A stretch of DNA of 9,735 nucleotides, taken from positions 1 to 9,735 of the forward strand of contig JBKBOE010000083.1 in NCBI GenBank assembly GCA_046294915.1, read 5' to 3'. The translations under genes were made by a program, and so were the position numbers. Below the pieces are notes generated by a model. The model was not told where the DNA came from. It ran no database searches and worked only from the letters and a program-made list of their open reading frames with translations. How positions within the stretch are numbered: position 1 is the stretch's first letter; each line of letters opens with the position of its first letter. This DNA is from UBA2336 sp046294915. Lineage in GTDB: Bacteria; Bacteroidota; Bacteroidia; Cytophagales; Cyclobacteriaceae. Below are positions 6,243 to 9,735 of this stretch, in pieces.

Positions 6243-8234
6243 TCATCGGGCATTAAAAAATTGCTTAAGCGCTTCGTCAACCGAATAAACCGGTTGTTTG
6301 CAGGTTTTGTTGTGGCATACAAAAATCGTTGTACTGGAGCCAGCATTTTTCCCCTGCAACAGGGGTAAAGCGCTTTCACGGGCAGTGCCCACAAACACTG
6401 TAGTTGGGTGAAACGACTTTTTCAATTCGTTTTTAAACCGGATGCAATCCGTTCCGACTATGGCCACTTCGGCTCCTTCTTCATGGGCAGCAAGCCAGGC
6501 AATTGCCCAGTTGGCCATGTAGTTGGGTTCATTCAGAATGAGTTCATGCATGCCGTCTACCATGGTTTTGCCCAGGGTTAACCAGTCGCTACGGTTCAGT
6601 AACTTTCCAAGCCAAAGAAGATTATGGGCCATTACACTGTTGGAGGCGGGTATTACATTATCGAACAGTTCCTTCCTTCGGGCAACCAGTTGTTCGGCAT
6701 TGCTGCCGGAATAAAAAAAGTAGCCGTCAGCCGGATCGTAAAAGTCGGTAATTACTTTTTCGGTGTACCGGGTTGCCTTAGTAAGGTATTGTTCATTAAA
6801 ACGCGCTTCATACAACTTCAGGTAAGCCTGAATCAAAAAAGCATAATCCTCCAAAAAACCTTCGGTTGATGACCGGGTTCCGTTCCAGGTACGAAACAGG
6901 GTGTTGCCCTCTATCAGATGGATTTCCAGAAACTCCAATGTTTTCTGTGCGGCTTGCAGAAAAGCGGAGTCGCCAAAGGCATGATACGCATCAACTAATG
7001 CACCAATGGTCATGGCGTTCCATCCGCTCACTATTTTTTGATCAAGGCCGGGTTTTACACGCCTGTTTCTGTACTGAAGGAGTGCCGCTTTGTATTGAGG
7101 CAGTTTCTGCGGTAGAAGAATTCCTTCTTTTCGATGAAGAATATTAAGTCCGTGTTCCCAGTTCCCCTCTGGTTTAATAGTATAGAATGCACTTGCTTCA
7201 TCGGCATCAGCGCCTAAGACCTTATCCACTTCCTGCCGGGTCCATACGTAGAATTTACCTTCCACCCCTTCGCTGTCGGCATCCAATGCAGAATAAAAGC
7301 CTCCCTGATCATCCATCATCTCACGCTGTAGCCATTGGAACGTTTCGTACACAGCCTGCCTGAATTCGTCATTGCCGGTAACCTGAAACGCTTCGGCATA
7401 CAGGCTGATCAGTTGAGCGTTATCGTAAAGCATCTTTTCGAAATGAGGAACAAACCATTCGCCATCCACCGAGTACCGTGCAAAACCGCCACCCACCTGG
7501 TCGTAAATGCCTCCGTAAAAAATTTTTTTTAAGGTAAGGTGAATGTGATCGAGCGCATCCTGGTTTTTTGTCAGGTAGTGATACCGCAGCAGCCATTGCC
7601 AGACAGCGGGCATGATGAACTTCGGGGCTTTTTCAAGGCCTCCTTGACTTCGGTCAAATTTTTTTTCGAGACTTTGATAAATCTGCCGAAGGGTTTCATC
7701 GACAGAGCAATCGGTTTGTTTTTTGAATTTGGAGATATCCATTGATGCCAGCGCACGTGTTAATTCTTCTGCCGATTGGTTGATTTCGCTTCTGCGTGCC
7801 TGAAATGCCTTATGGATGGAGGTAAGCACCTGAGCCCACCGCTGGGGCGGGAAGTATGTGCCTCCAAAAAATGGTTTTTGGTCAGGTGTAAGAAAAACGT
7901 TAAGCGGCCACCCACCGTTTATGCCCATGGCCTGCACGGCCTCCATATACACCTGGTCAATATCGGGTCGTTCTTCCCGGTCAACTTTTATGCATATAAA
8001 GAACTCATTCATCAACGCTGCGATATCTGCATTTTCAAAACTTTCGCGCTCCATAACATGGCACCAATGACAAGAAGAATACCCAATGCTTACCAAAATG
8101 GGTTTATCTTCCTGCCTGGCTTTTGTCAATGCCTCTGCATTCCATTCGAACCAGTCTACCGGGTTATAAGCATGTTGCAGCAGGTAGGGGCTGGTGGCGG
8201 TAATGAGCCGGTTTGGTTTCCTTGGGGTGTTCAC
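6243..8234 (-). CDS. Thioredoxin-fold DUF255 protein (YyaL / SSP411 / spermatogenesis-associated protein 20 family)
   Basis: A 663-residue cytosolic protein, close to full length for the family. The N-terminal thioredoxin-like domain (about 8-165) carries the hallmarks NRLI..TSPYLLQHAYNPVDW, the redox-type pair C55-H-W-C58 (SSCHWCHVME), KVDREERPDID and GGWPLNVFLTPD..PFFGGTYFPP. The rest is an alpha/alpha-barrel resembling sugar epimerases and glycosidases, with GGIYDQVGGGFARYSVDGEWFVPHFEKMLYDNAQL and FLEDYAFLIQAYLKLYEA. The biochemical activity is not established for bacterial members; thiol-redox or sugar-related roles have been suggested from the fold. The start is GTG (8234-8232), because no ATG lies before the conserved NRLI..SPYLLQHA block. 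This GTG overlaps the preceding TGA by four bases (GTGA), so translation is probably coupled to the GSCFA gene. There is no signal peptide. Frame and motifs are intact. Confidence 0.93.
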   Translation of the reverse strand: MNTPRKPNRLITATSPYLLQHAYNPVDWFEWNAEALTKARQEDKPILVSIGYSSCHWCHVMERESFENADIAALMNEFFICIKVDREERPDIDQVYMEAVQAMGINGGWPLNVFLTPDQKPFFGGTYFPPQRWAQVLTSIHKAFQARRSEINQSAEELTRALASMDISKFKKQTDCSVDETLRQIYQSLEKKFDRSQGGLEKAPKFIMPAVWQWLLRYHYLTKNQDALDHIHLTLKKIFYGGIYDQVGGGFARYSVDGEWFVPHFEKMLYDNAQLISLYAEAFQVTGNDEFRQAVYETFQWLQREMMDDQGGFYSALDADSEGVEGKFYVWTRQEVDKVLGADADEASAFYTIKPEGNWEHGLNILHRKEGILLPQKLPQYKAALLQYRNRRVKPGLDQKIVSGWNAMTIGALVDAYHAFGDSAFLQAAQKTLEFLEIHLIEGNTLFRTWNGTRSSTEGFLEDYAFLIQAYLKLYEARFNEQYLTKATRYTEKVITDFYDPADGYFFYSGSNAEQLVARRKELFDNVIPASNSVMAHNLLWLGKLLNRSDWLTLGKTMVDGMHELILNEPNYMANWAIAWLAAHEEGAEVAIVGTDCIRFKNELKKSFHPTTVFVGTARESALPLLQGKNAGSSTTIFVCHNKTCKQPVYSVDEALKQFFNAR

Positions 8235-9202
8235 ACAAGTTGCTTTTTCAGTTGCTCAGCTTCTGAGGTTATGTTAACCAGGGTACTGAAAGACTCCAGT
8301 TTTTTCAGCGATTCTTTCAAAAATTGCTGGTGTGCGGCACTGGCCGGATGAAACGGTTTGTGCTGCAGTGCCTGGAGTACGGTCTTCCACCCGGCAATGA
8401 ATGCTTGGGTGGATTGATCAAAAAAGGTTTTGGAGAAATGCTGCCAGATGTATTCCTGAGCTTCGTCTGACGGATGAATCATATCGGCTTTATAGAAGCG
8501 GTAGTCGCGTAGGTCATCCATCATCAGTTCAAAGGCCGGGAAGTAGTGAACCCGGTCGAAGGCTTCACTCAGCGTATGGCAGCCGATCCGCAGAATGGCT
8601 TTGCTCACGCTGTTCAACTCCAGGGAATCATTAAGGTGCCTTACCGGACTAACGGTAAGAATAATCCGGATGCTGGGATTGAAGGCAATCAAGTCTTTGT
8701 AAAGCAATTCGAACGATTCAAGAAATTTCTTTTGGGTAAACAGTTCTTTTTGAAAGAGGGATGAAGGCATTTTATGGCAATTGGCCACGATGGCGCCCGT
8801 TTCCTTCAGGGAGTACACCCACGAAGTGCCGTAGGTGATCATAAGCCAGTGGGTGTTTTTTAAAAAAGTGTGTGAGGCACCAATGGTGTCGGTAAGTTTT
8901 TTCTTCAGATCGGGAAGGGTCAGTGCGCCAATAGCGGAGTGAAAGTCATAATTCAGGTGAATTTCCTGGTTGGTAAGAAAGGTATAATCGGGTGGCATCT
9001 GGTTGTGGATGGCATAATGCAAGGCCTTGTGAATGGAATGCGGATTGTAGATTACACCGAAGGGATTGGAGGAGCAGGTGAATTTGTAAGCAATGAGTTT
9101 ATTTCCGATAGCATCGGCAAAACATGAGCCGGCAGTAAGCAGGCGGTGGTTTAGCGTGATGGGGTAATGAGACCGGTGTGGAGTAAGCGTTGTGCGAAAC
9201 AT
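8231..9202 (-). CDS. GSCFA-domain protein (SGNH-hydrolase-like)
   Basis: A 323-residue protein with the name-giving motif GSCFAD at 25-30 (LLTAGSCFADAIG), then the conserved NPFGVIYNP, a central WLMITYGTSWVYSL segment, ILTVSPVRHL, and a C-terminal YKADMIHPSDEAQEYIW. The Ser in the N-terminal motif (S26) and the D240-x-x-H243 pair are laid out like the catalytic Ser and Asp/His of SGNH/GDSL esterases, to which I infer the fold is related. The substrate and biological role of GSCFA proteins are not known to me. No signal peptide is seen, so the protein is probably cytosolic. An in-frame TTG at 9208 would add two residues. I chose the ATG at 9202 because ATG is the stronger start and MFRTTL fits the family beginning. 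The gene follows the rplI terminator closely and its stop overlaps the GTG of the DUF255 gene, so it is probably the first gene of a separate transcript. Confidence 0.9.
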   Translation of the reverse strand: MFRTTLTPHRSHYPITLNHRLLTAGSCFADAIGNKLIAYKFTCSSNPFGVIYNPHSIHKALHYAIHNQMPPDYTFLTNQEIHLNYDFHSAIGALTLPDLKKKLTDTIGASHTFLKNTHWLMITYGTSWVYSLKETGAIVANCHKMPSSLFQKELFTQKKFLESFELLYKDLIAFNPSIRIILTVSPVRHLNDSLELNSVSKAILRIGCHTLSEAFDRVHYFPAFELMMDDLRDYRFYKADMIHPSDEAQEYIWQHFSKTFFDQSTQAFIAGWKTVLQALQHKPFHPASAAHQQFLKESLKKLESFSTLVNITSEAEQLKKQLV

Positions 9203-9205
9203 GGT

Positions 9206-9213
9206 CAAAGCTA
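9206..9213 (-). promoter_or_regulatory. Candidate -7 promoter box (TAGCTTTG) directly upstream of the GSCFA gene
   Basis: TAGCTTTG on the - strand matches TAnnTTTG and ends three bases before the ATG. If it works as a -7 box, the transcript would begin at or within a few bases of the start codon, giving a nearly leaderless mRNA. The sequence upstream is the T-tract of the rplI terminator, so there is no clear -33 TTG. The overlapping TTG codon (9208-9206) is also part of this box. Confidence 0.35.
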
Positions 9214-9215
9214 CA

Positions 9216-9250
9216 AAAATAAAAAACCCTGACGGGGGCCGTCAGGGTTT
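9216..9250 (-). terminator. Rho-independent terminator of the rplI transcript
   Basis: A perfect 12-base-pair stem (AAACCCTGACGG at 9224-9235 and CCGTCAGGGTTT at 9239-9250, + strand) encloses a 3-base loop. Read on the - strand the hairpin is followed by a T-rich run interrupted by one A (9223 down to about 9216), the form of an intrinsic terminator. It begins 21 bases past the rplI stop and separates rplI from the GSCFA gene. On the + strand the downstream side is only TTTG, so it should work mainly in the - direction. Confidence 0.93.
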
Positions 9251-9271
9251 GTGAATTTGCAGATGATCTGT

Positions 9272-9715
9272 TTATTCTGCTACAACCTTTACTTTAATTT
9301 CATGCTTCACTTCTTTGTGCAATTCAAGTGAAGCGGTAAAGGTACCGAGTTGTTTTGGCTGTTCCTTAAACTGAACTTTCTTGCGGTCGATATCGAAACC
9401 TTTGGATTTGAGAGCATCAGCAACCTGAAGGGCAGTAACTGCGCCAAATATTTTGCCGCTTTCGCCTGCTTTGGTTCCGATTTCAATTACCAGCTCCCCG
9501 ATTTTGGCCGCCAGTGCTTCGGCATCCTGCTTAAGTTTGGCGGCTTTGTGGGCAGCCTGCCGCACATTTTCAGTTGTCAATCGCTTGTTCGAATCATTGG
9601 CAATGAGAGCCAGTCCGTTTGGAATGAGGTAATTGCGGCCATAGCCCGCTTTTACTTTAACGATATCGTTTTTATAACCCAGCCCCTGAACATCTTGTTT
9701 TAATATTACGTGCAT
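9272..9715 (-). CDS. rplI: 50S ribosomal protein L9
   Basis: A 147-residue protein of the large ribosomal subunit that binds 23S rRNA near the L1 stalk and affects frame maintenance. The N-terminal RNA-binding domain shows the L9 signature: MHVILKQDVQGLGYKNDIVKVKAGYGRNYLIPNGLA, with the conserved Gly, Val and GYGRNYL residues. A long, charged, Ala/Lys-rich connecting helix (about 42-75) follows, then the C-terminal domain with GKIFGAVT and DRKKV. Length is typical. The ATG at 9715 starts directly on the conserved MHVIL. On the - strand a TAA lies at 9729-9727, 11 bases before this ATG. It could be the stop of an upstream gene (rpsR is the usual neighbour), but too little sequence is present to tell. 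The purine-rich GAAGAAA before the ATG may help ribosome binding. The gene ends at a strong terminator. Confidence 0.97.
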   Translation of the reverse strand: MHVILKQDVQGLGYKNDIVKVKAGYGRNYLIPNGLALIANDSNKRLTTENVRQAAHKAAKLKQDAEALAAKIGELVIEIGTKAGESGKIFGAVTALQVADALKSKGFDIDRKKVQFKEQPKQLGTFTASLELHKEVKHEIKVKVVAE

Positions 9716-9735
9716 AGTTTCTTCGGTTAAAGGTT

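Noticed and set aside
7776..8351. + strand open frame (191 codons) opposite the DUF255 and GSCFA genes
   Set aside because: It runs across the junction of two well-supported - strand genes and shows no domain pattern.
9203..9208. TTG start two codons upstream in the GSCFA gene
   Set aside because: The ATG at 9202 is a stronger start, and the TTG overlaps a likely -7 promoter box.
1..9735. CRISPR arrays, tRNA or rRNA genes, transposases, phage or defence genes
   Set aside because: No regularly spaced direct repeats, cloverleaf-like segments or mobile-element proteins were seen on either strand. Nearly all the window is covered by intact housekeeping or conserved genes.

Overview
The window looks like ordinary chromosome of a member of the Bacteroidota, probably Cytophagales-like. 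Four things point there. ribBA is fused and dnaG-like, surE, priA and rplI proteins are of Bacteroidota type. A GSCFA-family protein is present. Both predicted signal peptides end in Ala|Gln, as in the 'Q-rule' known for this phylum. Shine-Dalgarno sequences are weak or absent, and TAnnTTTG (-7-like) boxes precede two genes. Sampled gene-body stretches are about 50-58% G+C, except the first ~320 bases, which sample at about 32-37%.

Left half, + strand (1-3648): the 3' end of a gene that reads like the C-terminal, helicase-binding part of DNA primase (DnaG); ribBA, the bifunctional first enzyme of both branches of riboflavin synthesis; an exported protein of unknown function whose ATG overlaps the ribBA stop; a 73-base gap with a small inverted repeat; surE (5'-nucleotidase); and, one base after the surE stop, an exported START/SRPBCC-fold protein.

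Right half, - strand (3684-9735): read in the direction of transcription, rplI (ribosomal protein L9) ends at a strong intrinsic terminator. A compact three-gene run follows: a GSCFA protein, a thioredoxin-fold/DUF255 (YyaL/SSP411-like) protein whose GTG start overlaps the GSCFA stop, and priA (primosomal helicase). The two halves converge between the START gene and priA with only 35 bases between stops.

The genes are mostly housekeeping (DNA replication and restart, riboflavin, nucleotide metabolism, translation) with three poorly characterised proteins among them. I see no tRNA, rRNA, CRISPR array, insertion sequence, prophage or defence cassette, and nothing that clearly amounts to a new system. 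The better leads are the unknown secreted protein coupled to ribBA, the GSCFA/DUF255 coupling, the terminator-promoter junction behind rplI, and the inverted repeat before surE. All identifications come from reading motifs; no database search was run.
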